64,000 nucleotides of DNA, from the NCBI RefSeq assembly GCF_012843905.1, contig NZ_JABAGC010000012.1, forward strand, positions 16,346 to 80,345. Reading direction: 5' to 3'. Below are positions 27,649 through 37,296 of this stretch, piece by piece. The notes under the pieces are model-generated. The model saw only the letters and a program-made list of their open reading frames with translations, was not told where the DNA came from and made no database searches. This DNA is from Clostridium sp. SM-530-WT-3G. Lineage in GTDB: Bacteria > Bacillota > Clostridia > Clostridiales > Clostridiaceae. The first letter of the stretch is position 1; each line of letters begins with the position of its first letter. The position numbers and the translations under genes were made by a program.

Positions 27649-30600
27649 TTATTTTTTTAATAAAGCCCAAAATTCATCAATTTCATCACATTCTTTTAGT
27701 ATTTCTAACTCTTTATTTACTTTATGTTTATTTAATGAATTATACAATAAATTGATTTCTTTATTTGTGTTACTATTATGCTTTTCTAAAATTGATTCTG
27801 TAATATTTTTATCACATTCCATATTGGTTTCATTAATAAACTTTATAATTTCATTTACACTATTAAATATGCAATCTTCCAATTCTATTCCATAATCCGA
27901 AAAAATAGGATTATATCTATTATTAAATCTTATAACTTTTAAGCCATATAAAGCAGCATTTAATATTGCTGTTGGCCCACCAATCATAAATGAATCCATA
28001 TAAAAATCAGAAATTTTATAATAATCTTCAACTTCATTTTGAATTCCAAGAACTTTTACTTTACCTTCAGCATAATTCTCTAACATTCTCCATACACCTT
28101 TAGATTTTGGCCCAATAATAAAAATTACAATATTATCAATCTTATCAACTATTTCTTTAATAATTTTAATATAGTGATTACTATTTAAACTTATGAATTT
28201 ATCTTCAGAAGCTATTGTTAGCATGACTTTAGTATCTTCATTAATATTATATTTTTTTCTCAATTCACTTTTACAGTATTTTTCTTTTACCTCTAAAGGT
28301 AGATGAACAGCTTGACTTTTAGTTATTCCTCGTTTATTTAATGATATATATTTTCCCCATTCTCTTCCATCAACTACAACATCAGAAATAGATGCACCTA
28401 TCCAAAATCTATGATCTGCATGGTTCATATAAACTACCGGCTTTTCACCATCAACTCCAAATGCTAGTAGTGGTATCGGATCTTGCATATGTGTATGTAA
28501 AACTATTATATCTGCCCATTCATTTGCAATTGCTCTTAAAAGAGCAGCTTTTTTTAGAAATGAACTTTCATAATTATTCAATGATAAAATAAAACCTGTT
28601 CTTTTCTCAATCTCCGCCTTTAGCCATGAAGGAGCTGTTTCAAGTTGCCATGTTGCAACTACTGAAGAAATTGATTCATTATCGGACCTTATCCAATTCC
28701 ATAGCTGTCTAGTATGTCCACCTACATCATATGCCTCACTTATTACATGCAACACCTTTCTTTTGGAGTCTTTAATATTTAATTTTATCAAATCAGTTTG
28801 GAGTTTTATTGGCTTTATTTTTTCGGCACATTTTATTAATAAGTTTTCTAATTCCTTATTACAATATTCTCCAGGATGTTTTTCACAAGCATAGCTTCCA
28901 TATTTAAATGCATAAAAAGCTACTTCTTCATATTTTTCATTTCTAATACTTTCTCTCATCAAACTTAAATACAAATCTACGACTTTTTTATTTTCCTGTA
29001 TAACTTCTCTAGCAGCTTCCCTATCATAAACAAATAAATCTCTTTCATTGTTTAGTCTAGTATTATTTAACATATTTGTTTTAGTCAACTCTTTATCCAA
29101 GAAATGTTCTGATAACAATTTCTTATGTTTTATTAATGTATTATAGAGATTATTTATTCTTTTTCTATCATTCACCTTATATTTGATATACTCTAAATAT
29201 TTCAAGCAATTATCTATGCAACTTTCATATTCATCATACTCATGGAACATTTTTTTTTCTATCATTTCTATAATTGAAAACACATAATCTTCAGCTCCAC
29301 CAACTAACATTTTTTCATGTTTTAACTGTTGATTCACATGTCTTCTAAAACTACTTAAACATTCTTTAATAATTATAGCATTTCCATTCTCAAGCAGGTT
29401 AAACCATGTTGCTTGATCTACATTACAAATATATCTTCTTCCTTTATAACAACCAAACTTGTCTTTCAACTTATCTTTCCTAAATAATACTGTTGTAGGT
29501 TCTCCAATTATGTTATAATTATAAATTAATAGAAATTTAACAAGCTCTCCACCATTAACATTTAAGACATCTTTGCCATCAAATATTTTATCAAGAATAA
29601 AGCTTCCATTTATCTTTCCATTGTCATCTATAATATTTCTATTAGATGTAACTAAACTTATCTTTTCATCAATATCATTAATAAAATATTTTATCATTTT
29701 TTCTATTTTTGTTGGTTCAAATAAATCATCATCCATTAAAAAATTTATATATTCACCATTTGCTAATTCCATTAATTTTAAATAATTATCAAATTGTCCT
29801 ATATTTTTTGAATTATGATAATACTTTATATTATCCACTTTATTTATATATTTATTATTTATTATTTCTTCAGTATCACTATTAGTACTATCATCTCCTA
29901 TAATTATTTCAATATTAGGATAAGTTTGATTAATAGCGCTTTGTAATGCCAACTCAAAATATTCAGGCCTATTATAAGTTGGTATTAATATACTAACTAA
30001 AGGGAATATTTTTTTTGAATATTCATCTAAAAATATTTTTCTATATTCTTCATAATTATTTTCTACATTAACAATTCCACATTCATGAATACACCAAACA
30101 TTTTGTTGTTTTGGTATTACAACTTTATATCCATTCTTAATAAATTCTACGCTCTGTGAAATATCATAAAAATGCCATCCATCAAATAAATCTTCTCTCC
30201 ATTCAATATCATGTTGGGTTATCATGATAAATCCATCAATAGCTTTAACTTCTTCGTGAGCCCCTACTATTTCATCAAAAGCTAGTAACTGCATATTTCC
30301 AGTGTGACTCTCATATACTTTTCCGTATTTTTTATTAGCCTCCCACCATACAGCATTAATAGGTATATTTTCACACCCCACCATTCCTATCATTCCAATA
30401 TTTTTATCTGAATTAAAAATTTCTAATATATTTTTGATAAAATATTTATTTATTATTAAAGTATCTTGATGTAGATAAACTTTATATTTAGCATCTGTGC
30501 TATTCATTGCATTATTATATGCTGATGTTATACTTTTAGCTTCTCTTACAGATATTACATCTATTTCATAACCTTCAGGTATTTCTAAATCACCAATATA

Positions 30601-30669
30601 TCTCAGACATTCATCATATAATATATCGTCATTTACACATGTAATAAATGCAATTTTCTTATTGTTCAT
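27649..30669 (-). CDS. Three-domain glycosyltransferase (GT2-like, GT2, GT-B)
   Basis: The 1006-residue protein has an N-terminal glycosyltransferase-like domain (about 1-215; IAFITCVNDDILYDECL, KVYLHQDTLI), a classical GT2 domain (about 224-460; VSILIPTYNRPEYFELAL, IIGDDSTNSDTEE, FLMDDDLFEP with the acidic metal motif), a helical linker, and a C-terminal GT-B-like domain (about 665-985; KVLHVISEAYDVGGHTRQLW, VVYMNHADHRFW, VMLTIASEDKF, 'GGPTAILNAALYGLKVIRF'). Such proteins can add successive sugars. It overlaps the preceding 718-residue transferase by 11 bp. Its position between flagellin genes and its sigma-D control suggest flagellin glycosylation. Confidence 0.85.
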   Translation of the reverse strand: MNNKKIAFITCVNDDILYDECLRYIGDLEIPEGYEIDVISVREAKSITSAYNNAMNSTDAKYKVYLHQDTLIINKYFIKNILEIFNSDKNIGMIGMVGCENIPINAVWWEANKKYGKVYESHTGNMQLLAFDEIVGAHEEVKAIDGFIMITQHDIEWREDLFDGWHFYDISQSVEFIKNGYKVVIPKQQNVWCIHECGIVNVENNYEEYRKIFLDEYSKKIFPLVSILIPTYNRPEYFELALQSAINQTYPNIEIIIGDDSTNSDTEEIINNKYINKVDNIKYYHNSKNIGQFDNYLKLMELANGEYINFLMDDDLFEPTKIEKMIKYFINDIDEKISLVTSNRNIIDDNGKINGSFILDKIFDGKDVLNVNGGELVKFLLIYNYNIIGEPTTVLFRKDKLKDKFGCYKGRRYICNVDQATWFNLLENGNAIIIKECLSSFRRHVNQQLKHEKMLVGGAEDYVFSIIEMIEKKMFHEYDEYESCIDNCLKYLEYIKYKVNDRKRINNLYNTLIKHKKLLSEHFLDKELTKTNMLNNTRLNNERDLFVYDREAAREVIQENKKVVDLYLSLMRESIRNEKYEEVAFYAFKYGSYACEKHPGEYCNKELENLLIKCAEKIKPIKLQTDLIKLNIKDSKRKVLHVISEAYDVGGHTRQLWNWIRSDNESISSVVATWQLETAPSWLKAEIEKRTGFILSLNNYESSFLKKAALLRAIANEWADIIVLHTHMQDPIPLLAFGVDGEKPVVYMNHADHRFWIGASISDVVVDGREWGKYISLNKRGITKSQAVHLPLEVKEKYCKSELRKKYNINEDTKVMLTIASEDKFISLNSNHYIKIIKEIVDKIDNIVIFIIGPKSKGVWRMLENYAEGKVKVLGIQNEVEDYYKISDFYMDSFMIGGPTAILNAALYGLKVIRFNNRYNPIFSDYGIELEDCIFNSVNEIIKFINETNMECDKNITESILEKHNSNTNKEINLLYNSLNKHKVNKELEILKECDEIDEFWALLKK

Positions 30670-32815
30670 TAACTTCCTCCATAATACGTATTTTTAATTC
30701 TTTAATATACTCATTTGTAATATTTAATTTATTCAAATATTCTAATGCTAATCCTTTTTCACCAATCATATTCAAAAAATATGCAATATTATAATTTGTA
30801 TCTATATTTTCACTATTTAATTCATAAGCATTATTTAATAATTCAAGTACATTCTCAAACATATTGCATTCAATTAATTTTCCAGCTAAATAGTTTAATA
30901 TATATACCTTATCTATTATATATTTAGCCACGGCTTCTATAATAATATCTTTAGTAAATAATTCATCATTTAAATTACCAATAATCTCTTGTTCAGTTTC
31001 TTCAATATCTATATTGAATTCTATTCTTCTTAGTAGCGTACCACATTTTTTTACTATACCTTCATCTAAATTAACACGTCTTTTAGCTTTTACAATATAC
31101 CGATAAGCTTCCAATTGATCTTTTACACCATCTCCTGAAATATGATTTAACTTTTTAATAAACTCAATATCACTTTCGGTTTGATATACTTGATTTGCTT
31201 TAATATTTAATTCATCATATCCACATTCCACGAACAAGCGTGTTATTTCATTCTTTGTAAAAAATCTCAAATTACATTTATCTAATATACCAAAATTTTG
31301 ATACGTCCAATATCCCTCCAGTAAATCCTTGATTACCGAAAAGTGCATAACATTAGGAATACTAGCTAATATATACCCATCAGCTTTTAAATATTTTGAT
31401 AGTTTTACTAAAACCTCTTTAGGATTATTAAGCCTTTCTAGTACATTTCCTAATATTATATAATCAAAAAATTTCTCAGAATACTTTAATTCTATGTTTT
31501 CGATATCTCCACATTCAATATTTAAAATATCATTAATCGCACTTACTATATTAGGATTACTTTCTATTCCATATACTTCACTATTATAATACCTATTTTT
31601 TATATCTAATAGTGTAGCTCCTAACCCGCATCCCACTTCCAACACTCTTATATTTTTATAGTTTGGAACATTAATATTACTTATCAAATCCTTTTTAATA
31701 TTCATTGAATATTGACTTGAAAATCCCCATTTTTCTTTAAACTTGTTTGAATTAACTCTCAACAACTCATTATACTGTTGAGGTTTTTCTTTAAAACTAA
31801 CGCTTCCAAAATGATGTACATAACTATCTTTGCATAATAATAATTTATATCCTTCTCTTATAATTCTTAAGCTTAAATCATCATCTTCAAAATTACCTGG
31901 CGTAAATCTTTCATCAAGCATTCCAACCTTATCTAAAACATTTCGCTTAATAAACATAGCAAATCCAACTAATTTTACTCTTTCTTCATACTTCAAACTA
32001 TTAGTGATATTATTTCTTAATGCAAATTTCATATACCCATTGAAATCATTATATTGTTCATCTATTTGTTGATAATAAGATATACTATTACTTACAGCTC
32101 CTGTTGCCCCTACTTTACAGTCACTATACAATCCCATTCTTAAGTTAAATATAGAATTAGGCATAATTACAGTATCATTATTTAATAGAAATATATCATT
32201 ATCCTTTTTTGCTATTTTAATTCCTTGGTTACATCCAGCTGGAAATCCTTTATTCTCATTATTAAGTATATACTTAATATCACTTTGTTGTTTTAACCAT
32301 TGAACTGTACCATCATTAGAAGCATTATCAACAATTATTATTTCACAATTTTCACTACCATTATATTTCCTTATACTATCAACACATAGTTTTGTATAAT
32401 CTAAATTATTGTATGTTAATATAATTATTGAGTAACCTTTAACATTTAAATTATAATTTCCTCTCAGATTACGAATTGCTTCTAATATAATATTCTGCTT
32501 TTCTTTATTTTCAGTATACAGCAGCGAATGCTCATAACATAAATAAGCTCTATCATACTGTTGCTCAACTTCATATATATTTCCCATCGTATAATATAAG
32601 TCGCCATTATATATATTAAATTCAAGTCCTCTTTTAATACATTCTAGAGCATCAGTTGATTTATTATTATAGATATCAACTATAGCTTCCATACTTCCAA
32701 TTTCATCATCATAACCATATATCTTTTTATATTGATCAATTATTTCAATTGCATTCTTTAAGTCACCATTAGAAATTAAATTTTCAAGGTGGCATTTTAT
32801 GCTATTTTTATTCAT
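30659..32815 (-). CDS. TPR - GT2 glycosyltransferase - methyltransferase fusion
   Basis: Domains in order over 718 residues: TPR-like helices (about 5-115), a GT2 transferase (about 122-370; YSIIILTYNNLDYTKLCV, IIIVDNASNDGT, FLLNNDTVIMP), a class I SAM-dependent methyltransferase (about 388-545; IRVLEVGCGLGATLL as motif I, then FDYIILGNVLERLNNPKEVL), and C-terminal helical repeats (about 600-715). It may both transfer and O-methylate a flagellin glycan. It starts the second glycosyltransferase operon, 47 bp below a sigma-D-like promoter. Confidence 0.86.
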   Translation of the reverse strand: MNKNSIKCHLENLISNGDLKNAIEIIDQYKKIYGYDDEIGSMEAIVDIYNNKSTDALECIKRGLEFNIYNGDLYYTMGNIYEVEQQYDRAYLCYEHSLLYTENKEKQNIILEAIRNLRGNYNLNVKGYSIIILTYNNLDYTKLCVDSIRKYNGSENCEIIIVDNASNDGTVQWLKQQSDIKYILNNENKGFPAGCNQGIKIAKKDNDIFLLNNDTVIMPNSIFNLRMGLYSDCKVGATGAVSNSISYYQQIDEQYNDFNGYMKFALRNNITNSLKYEERVKLVGFAMFIKRNVLDKVGMLDERFTPGNFEDDDLSLRIIREGYKLLLCKDSYVHHFGSVSFKEKPQQYNELLRVNSNKFKEKWGFSSQYSMNIKKDLISNINVPNYKNIRVLEVGCGLGATLLDIKNRYYNSEVYGIESNPNIVSAINDILNIECGDIENIELKYSEKFFDYIILGNVLERLNNPKEVLVKLSKYLKADGYILASIPNVMHFSVIKDLLEGYWTYQNFGILDKCNLRFFTKNEITRLFVECGYDELNIKANQVYQTESDIEFIKKLNHISGDGVKDQLEAYRYIVKAKRRVNLDEGIVKKCGTLLRRIEFNIDIEETEQEIIGNLNDELFTKDIIIEAVAKYIIDKVYILNYLAGKLIECNMFENVLELLNNAYELNSENIDTNYNIAYFLNMIGEKGLALEYLNKLNITNEYIKELKIRIMEEVNEQ

Positions 32816-32861
32816 CCATTATCTCCTTAAATTTATTTTTCATAGAAACTCTTATTTTGTT

Positions 32862-32888
32862 ATATCGACATTTTTATATAATTCTTTA
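32862..32888 (-). promoter_or_regulatory. Sigma-D-type promoter of the 718/1006-residue glycosyltransferase operon
   Basis: On the minus strand: TAAA (32885-32888), 15 bp, then GTCGATAT (32862-32869), one base from the Bacillus consensus GCCGATAT. The predicted start lies about 40 bp upstream of the ATG at 32815. The site sits between the gene and an IS200-type remnant that begins about 130 bp upstream. Confidence 0.75.
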
Positions 32889-33024
32889 CACAATTATCCC
32901 TTTGTAATTAATATTAATTTTATCCATTAATGTAATATTATTTAACGTTTTTTATCAATATAGTTTGTAAATTATTTCATTCCACAACTATTCACCTATA
33001 CAATGTTTCTATTATACAATCAGG

Positions 33025-33046
33025 ACCACCCGTGAAAACGGGTGGT
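33025..33046 (-). terminator. IS-end hairpin / possible terminator
   Basis: A 9-bp perfect GC-rich stem (33025-33033 with 33038-33046) with loop GAAA lies downstream of the tnpA remnant, with T6 following on the plus strand. IS200/IS605 elements carry subterminal hairpins of this kind for strand recognition, and some double as terminators. The polarity of the T run suggests termination on the plus strand; the feature is placed on the element's own strand. Confidence 0.55.
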
Positions 33047-33146
33047 TTTTTCTGCGCCTATAAGGCTTTGTTGCTAGCCGTGCTACTCGCACGTTGAAAT
33101 GGTCTGCCGACCGCAAAACCTTTACCGGCTGCACCTAAAAGGTGCT

Positions 33147-33618
33147 TTATTTTTTGCCTTTATTTACTGGCTCACCCGTAAACGGGTCGATATATTCCTT
33201 CAAACTCATTTGTTCGTATGCTATATCTTCCTGTATCTGGTTTTTTATATATTCTTCTATTATCTTTTTGTTCCTTCCAACTGTATCAACATAGTATCCC
33301 TTACCAAAATTGCCTATTGCCATACTTATATTTCATGTTTGCATGTCTATCAAAAATCATCAAAGAACTCTTGCCCTTGAGATATCGCCTAAATTGAGCT
33401 ACGCTCAATTTAGGCGATATACTTACAAGCATATGTATGTGGTCTGGACACGCATTTGCTTCTATAATTTCAACACCTTTTCTTTCACATAATAATCTTA
33501 ATATTCTTCCTACATCAGCTTTTATCTGCCCATATATAATTTATCTCCTAAACTTTGGTGCAAAAACTATGTGATATTTACAATTCCATTTGCTATGTAA
33601 TAAACTATCAATGTCCAT
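33147..33618 (-). pseudogene. tnpA: IS200/IS605 TnpA (Y1 transposase), disrupted
   Basis: Reading through one nonsense codon and one frame break gives a TnpA-like protein: MDIDSLLHSKWNCKYHIVFAPK at the start (key HxV motif), IIEANACPDHIHMLVSI with the HUH His pair, and KYGNRQFW...GYYVDTVGRN with the catalytic tyrosine region. A TAA replaces a codon right after FRR (about residue 26), and after QFW two bases appear missing, shifting the frame. The end EYIDPFTGEPVNKGKK is typical. The element is therefore dead. No tnpB lies beside it. Confidence 0.85.
33382..33420. repeat. Perfect 18-bp palindromic hairpin inside tnpA remnant
   Basis: Positions 33382-33399 and 33403-33420 are exact reverse complements separated by TAC. 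The repeat lies in the coding region for ISPKLSVAQFRRY of the dead TnpA. Family members usually have a different sequence here (around SVSSFMGYLKGK), so the palindrome probably arose by templated mutation rather than by selection on the protein. Confidence 0.8.
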
Positions 33619-33763
33619 TAACGGACACACCTCCCTGTATTTTTATAGTATTACTCGGCAAGTCTACCATAGTTTTACAATTAAGGTTTTTTTATTTCTA
33701 CTTATAGCTAAAAGCTTTCCGAAACCACAAGTCGAACTTATGGTATTCATAAATACAAAAATA

Positions 33764-33799
33764 AAAAGATTTCTTTAATTTAAATCAAAGAAATCTTTT
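33764..33799 (-). terminator. Intrinsic terminator after the 349-residue glycosyltransferase gene
   Basis: A perfect 13-bp stem (33764-33776 with 33787-33799) with a 10-nt loop lies 9 bp beyond the stop at 33809, followed by a T-rich run on the minus-strand transcript. It ends the first glycosyltransferase operon. Confidence 0.85.
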
Positions 33800-33808
33800 C
33801 TACAACAC

Positions 33809-34858
33809 TTAACTAAATTTTACTTGTTCAATTCTTTGCAATGCTTTATCATACCCTCCACATTTTCTGTAATACATCAAAGATTCCTCAATATTACCCA
33901 AACATTCTAGTATAACTCCTATATTATAATATGAAAGATAACTATTTACTCCTTCCATTTTTGAAAATGTAAATTCACTACATTTCTTAAATTTATCAAT
34001 TGCCTCGAAAAATAATCCATTATTCATATAAATTAAACCAATTAGAAAGATAAAATCAGCTGAATCTTTCAAATAATCATATAAATTTAACAACTTTAAA
34101 CTTTCTTTATATTCACACATATTAATCAACGTATACCCATAAGTTTCTATCAAATCTTGAACATATTCTAATTTGATATCTAAATCAAAAAGCAATGCGT
34201 TCTCAAAAGATATCTTAGCTTGTAAATAATTCCTTTCCATATAATAGCTTTTTCCCAATTGATATAATATATATGGATCTTTTCGTATCTTTAATGCTTT
34301 TTTTAACATAATAATATTTCTATGTATTTTATTTTTTCGATTTACCTCTTCATTGCTATATCCATTATGGGTTATTTGTATAGGAAGTTCATATGTTTCT
34401 ATTTTCTCATTGCAATTAGATACCACCTGCTCATGAATACTACCATCATAGCTATATATTTTCTTATTAAACATTCTTATTATATAATCACAATATGTAT
34501 AGTTATTATCTTCTCTTATATATATATTTTTTCTATAAATTCTACCAACCTTATACTTATTTTTTTTTATTTTTCTTTCTAATTCATCTACGTTAAATTC
34601 TTCTACGACTTCATCAGCATCTAGAATTAATACAAAATCATTTGTAGCCTTACTTATAGAAAAATTTCTTGCTTTAGAAAAATCATCACACCAAACATAA
34701 TCAAATACGTTTTTTGTATACTTTAATGCAACCTTTTTACTATTATCTGTAGAACCAGTATCAACTACAATAATTTCATATCCATATCCAACTATACTCT
34801 TCAATGATTTTTCTAAGTTTTCTTCTTCATTCTTCACAATCATGCATATAGATATCAT
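33809..34858 (-). CDS. GT2 glycosyltransferase with TPR repeats
   Basis: The 349-residue protein has an N-terminal GT2 domain (about 1-180): MISICMIVKNEEENLEKSL, IIVVDTGSTDNSKKVA, FVLILDADEVVEE with the acidic metal-binding DAD. A TPR tail follows (about 185-345; ILYQLGKSYYMERNYLQAK). This SunS/Fgt-like layout is common for enzymes that glycosylate peptides or flagellin. ATG at 34858 (after AAGGTGA) is preferred over an upstream GTG. It follows the homologous 744-residue enzyme by about 10 bp, so the pair arose probably by duplication and may act sequentially. Confidence 0.88.
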   Translation of the reverse strand: MISICMIVKNEEENLEKSLKSIVGYGYEIIVVDTGSTDNSKKVALKYTKNVFDYVWCDDFSKARNFSISKATNDFVLILDADEVVEEFNVDELERKIKKNKYKVGRIYRKNIYIREDNNYTYCDYIIRMFNKKIYSYDGSIHEQVVSNCNEKIETYELPIQITHNGYSNEEVNRKNKIHRNIIMLKKALKIRKDPYILYQLGKSYYMERNYLQAKISFENALLFDLDIKLEYVQDLIETYGYTLINMCEYKESLKLLNLYDYLKDSADFIFLIGLIYMNNGLFFEAIDKFKKCSEFTFSKMEGVNSYLSYYNIGVILECLGNIEESLMYYRKCGGYDKALQRIEQVKFS

Positions 34859-34868
34859 ATCAATCACC

Positions 34869-37103
34869 TTATTTAATCTTATTGATAATATTATAAATTT
34901 CTTGCTTTAGTTGATTATCATCACATAAATCATATGATTTTTGATAGTAATATCTTGCCATTTCCAAACTACCCTTAAATTCAAAAACACACGCCATATT
35001 ATAAAGTGTATCAAAATTATTTTCTTCTAAAACATCAGATAAAGCTAAATTATTAATAGCTTCATCATAGTTACCATTCATGTAGTTAACAACACCTAAA
35101 TAATTTAAAATTGTTGGGTCAAATTTAAATATTTTTTTCAATTCGCTAAGTATTTCTAGCGCTTCAGCTATTCTGTTCTCATTCACAAGATTTTGTACAA
35201 CATTTAATAAATATTCTTTTTCTTTAATCATCTCTTTAGTTATATTATTTTCACCTATATCTTTCAGATATAATTTTATCAATCTGTTGTATTCAGGATA
35301 ATTTTTCAACATTTCCTTTAGATTTCTTATATACATTAATTTGTCATACTTATATGCAAGCATGGCCTCCCTAATATCGATCCATATTCTTTCACTCCTA
35401 TTGATTAATTTATTTAGACTTTTATCACAAAAAATAATGTTGTTATACATCTTCCTAATGACATTAATCTTATTAATAAAAGTTCTACTGATGAGATTTT
35501 TATATTGATTATCTTCAATTGATGGATTAAACAATAATACCTCTTCAATACTAGTTATTAAATTCAATAACTTAATATCACTTGACATAAAATTTTTCTC
35601 TGTATATTCATACAATAATGCTAAACACTTGTAATTTGAGCTAACAAAACTAATATATTTTTTTACATCTTCTAATGCCAATTCCTCAAATATTGAAAAA
35701 TCTTCTTCTTCAGATATAAGAACTTCTTGAATATATTCTGCTTTCCACAAGTAATAAATATTCAAATCTATTTTAGCCTTGTTTTTTTCAACATTACTTT
35801 TTAATAATACTCTCTCAATATATTGATCTAATCTAAAATCCAAATTCAAAAAATAACCAATCTCTTCAGTTACATCTCCAGTTAATGATTCATCTCTAAT
35901 TTTTTTTATAACATTTATTATACTTTGTATATATTCATCATCAATTTGTTTTTCTTTTAAATATTCACTAATCTTATCACTCATTTTATTTTTTACAAGT
36001 GAATAAATATATATTTCCTTAAGTTGCTCTTTTATTTTATTCTTTTTCAGCTCATCAAATAGTATAGGTATATTATTATATTCCTTAAGCTTATGTTTGC
36101 ATAATATTTCATCTCTTAATACCTCTTCTTGTCTACAAAAAGAAAAATTAATTACCGATATATCTCTCACTATAAATCCATTTTTTAATTTATTATATAA
36201 TTCGAAATATTTTTCAAAATACTTCTTTGCTTCTATATATTTGTTTAAACCTAAATATGCTTTTAATATCATATAATAGAAGTCTAAATGCTCATCAGTA
36301 TGTTTTAATGCTTTTTCACATACTTGTATTACTTTCTCATAATTCTGCCTTTCTAGTTCTTCCCTTGAATAAAAATGATATATATACAAATATTTTTTTT
36401 GATTCTCTTCATTTTTAACTAAATCAAATGATTTTTTTATACTAACAAATGCTTCATTATTTTTATTGGCCATAGAATAAGTCTGCGCCAATTGAAAATA
36501 TGTATAAATTAAATCTTTCCCCTCTTCTAAATCTTCTAATAAAAGTTTTTTATTTCTTTCATACTTATATTCCATAAGTTTATAGTCTTCTCTTGAATAT
36601 CCATAATGTTGTATTGTTATATTAGTACATGCTATTGGCGGCAGAATATTAGGTTGTTCATGAACTCTTCCAGTATAGTAAAAATATTTATTATTTCTGA
36701 ACACTCTAACCAAACTCCCAATTAAATAATTTTCTTCGTTATCCGATATAAAATTCTTTAATCTTACAGTTGCACAATTGACACATTCACTTTCTTTGCT
36801 TTTAAAAAAATTAATAAATTCATCTTCTGATTCCAGTACTTCATCTGCATCAAGAATTAAAATCCATTTTCCTTTACAATATCCTATGCTTATATTTCTC
36901 ATTTCTGCAAAATTACCAGTCCAGTTATGTTCATAGACCTTTTCGGTATATTTCTTTGCTATTGATATCGTACTGTCTGTACTTCCTGTATCAACAATTA
37001 TTATTTCATATTCTATTTTATTATTTAAAACTTGTAACGCCTTCAAACATCTTTCTATATTTCTTTCTTCATTTTTAACAATCATTGCTATACTTAATAA
37101 CAT
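34869..37103 (-). CDS. GT2 glycosyltransferase with long TPR region
   Basis: The 744-residue protein opens with a GT2 domain (about 1-195; LLSIAMIVKNEERNIERCL, IIIVDTGSTDSTISIA, WILILDADEVLESE, and VRVFRNNKYFYYTGRVHEQP), then has TPR-like helices through to the C-terminus, including a clean TPR block near 670-740. It is the same family as the next gene with an extra 400-residue helical scaffold, which may bind flagellin subunits. It lies 0.2 kb downstream of the flagellin pair with its own sigma-D-like promoter. Flagellin is the likely acceptor (inference). Confidence 0.88.
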   Translation of the reverse strand: MLLSIAMIVKNEERNIERCLKALQVLNNKIEYEIIIVDTGSTDSTISIAKKYTEKVYEHNWTGNFAEMRNISIGYCKGKWILILDADEVLESEDEFINFFKSKESECVNCATVRLKNFISDNEENYLIGSLVRVFRNNKYFYYTGRVHEQPNILPPIACTNITIQHYGYSREDYKLMEYKYERNKKLLLEDLEEGKDLIYTYFQLAQTYSMANKNNEAFVSIKKSFDLVKNEENQKKYLYIYHFYSREELERQNYEKVIQVCEKALKHTDEHLDFYYMILKAYLGLNKYIEAKKYFEKYFELYNKLKNGFIVRDISVINFSFCRQEEVLRDEILCKHKLKEYNNIPILFDELKKNKIKEQLKEIYIYSLVKNKMSDKISEYLKEKQIDDEYIQSIINVIKKIRDESLTGDVTEEIGYFLNLDFRLDQYIERVLLKSNVEKNKAKIDLNIYYLWKAEYIQEVLISEEEDFSIFEELALEDVKKYISFVSSNYKCLALLYEYTEKNFMSSDIKLLNLITSIEEVLLFNPSIEDNQYKNLISRTFINKINVIRKMYNNIIFCDKSLNKLINRSERIWIDIREAMLAYKYDKLMYIRNLKEMLKNYPEYNRLIKLYLKDIGENNITKEMIKEKEYLLNVVQNLVNENRIAEALEILSELKKIFKFDPTILNYLGVVNYMNGNYDEAINNLALSDVLEENNFDTLYNMACVFEFKGSLEMARYYYQKSYDLCDDNQLKQEIYNIINKIK

Positions 37104-37131
37104 ATACTCTCTCCTCCCAAAATATATTATA

Positions 37132-37158
37132 TTATCGATTTTAAATCTCTTTACTTTA
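37132..37158 (-). promoter_or_regulatory. Sigma-D-type promoter of the 744/349-residue glycosyltransferase operon
   Basis: On the minus strand: TAAA (37155-37158), 15 bp, then ATCGATAA (37132-37139). It lies after the flagellin terminator and about 30 bp before the ATG, so the leader is very short and includes the GGGAGGAG ribosome site. Confidence 0.72.
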
Positions 37159-37249
37159 ATCTCATAAAATTATAATCACCAATAAAATAGTAGCATCCTT
37201 CTACTCTTTACTATATCTAAGTTTATTTTTACCAACAAAAAAGAAGTCA

Positions 37250-37276
37250 TCGTAAAATGATTTTATCATTTTACGA
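37250..37276 (-). terminator. Intrinsic terminator after the flagellin pair
   Basis: An 11-bp stem (37250-37260 with 37266-37276) and 5-nt loop, followed on the minus-strand transcript by CTTCTTTTTTG. It lies about 20 bp after the flagellin stop at 37297 and separates it from the downstream glycosyltransferase operon. Confidence 0.85.
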
Positions 37277-37296
37277 CAACTCCTTGTTATTATATA

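Larger units (their letters stand above)
32816..33146. other. Intergenic region with promoter and IS-end hairpin
   Basis: The stretch holds the ribosome site and sigma-D-like promoter (32862-32888) of the 718-residue transferase gene, a strong hairpin (33025-33046), and the GC-richer tail of an IS200-type remnant (33050-33146). The base composition changes abruptly near 33020, which marks the inserted sequence. No gene beyond these is supported. Confidence 0.6.
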
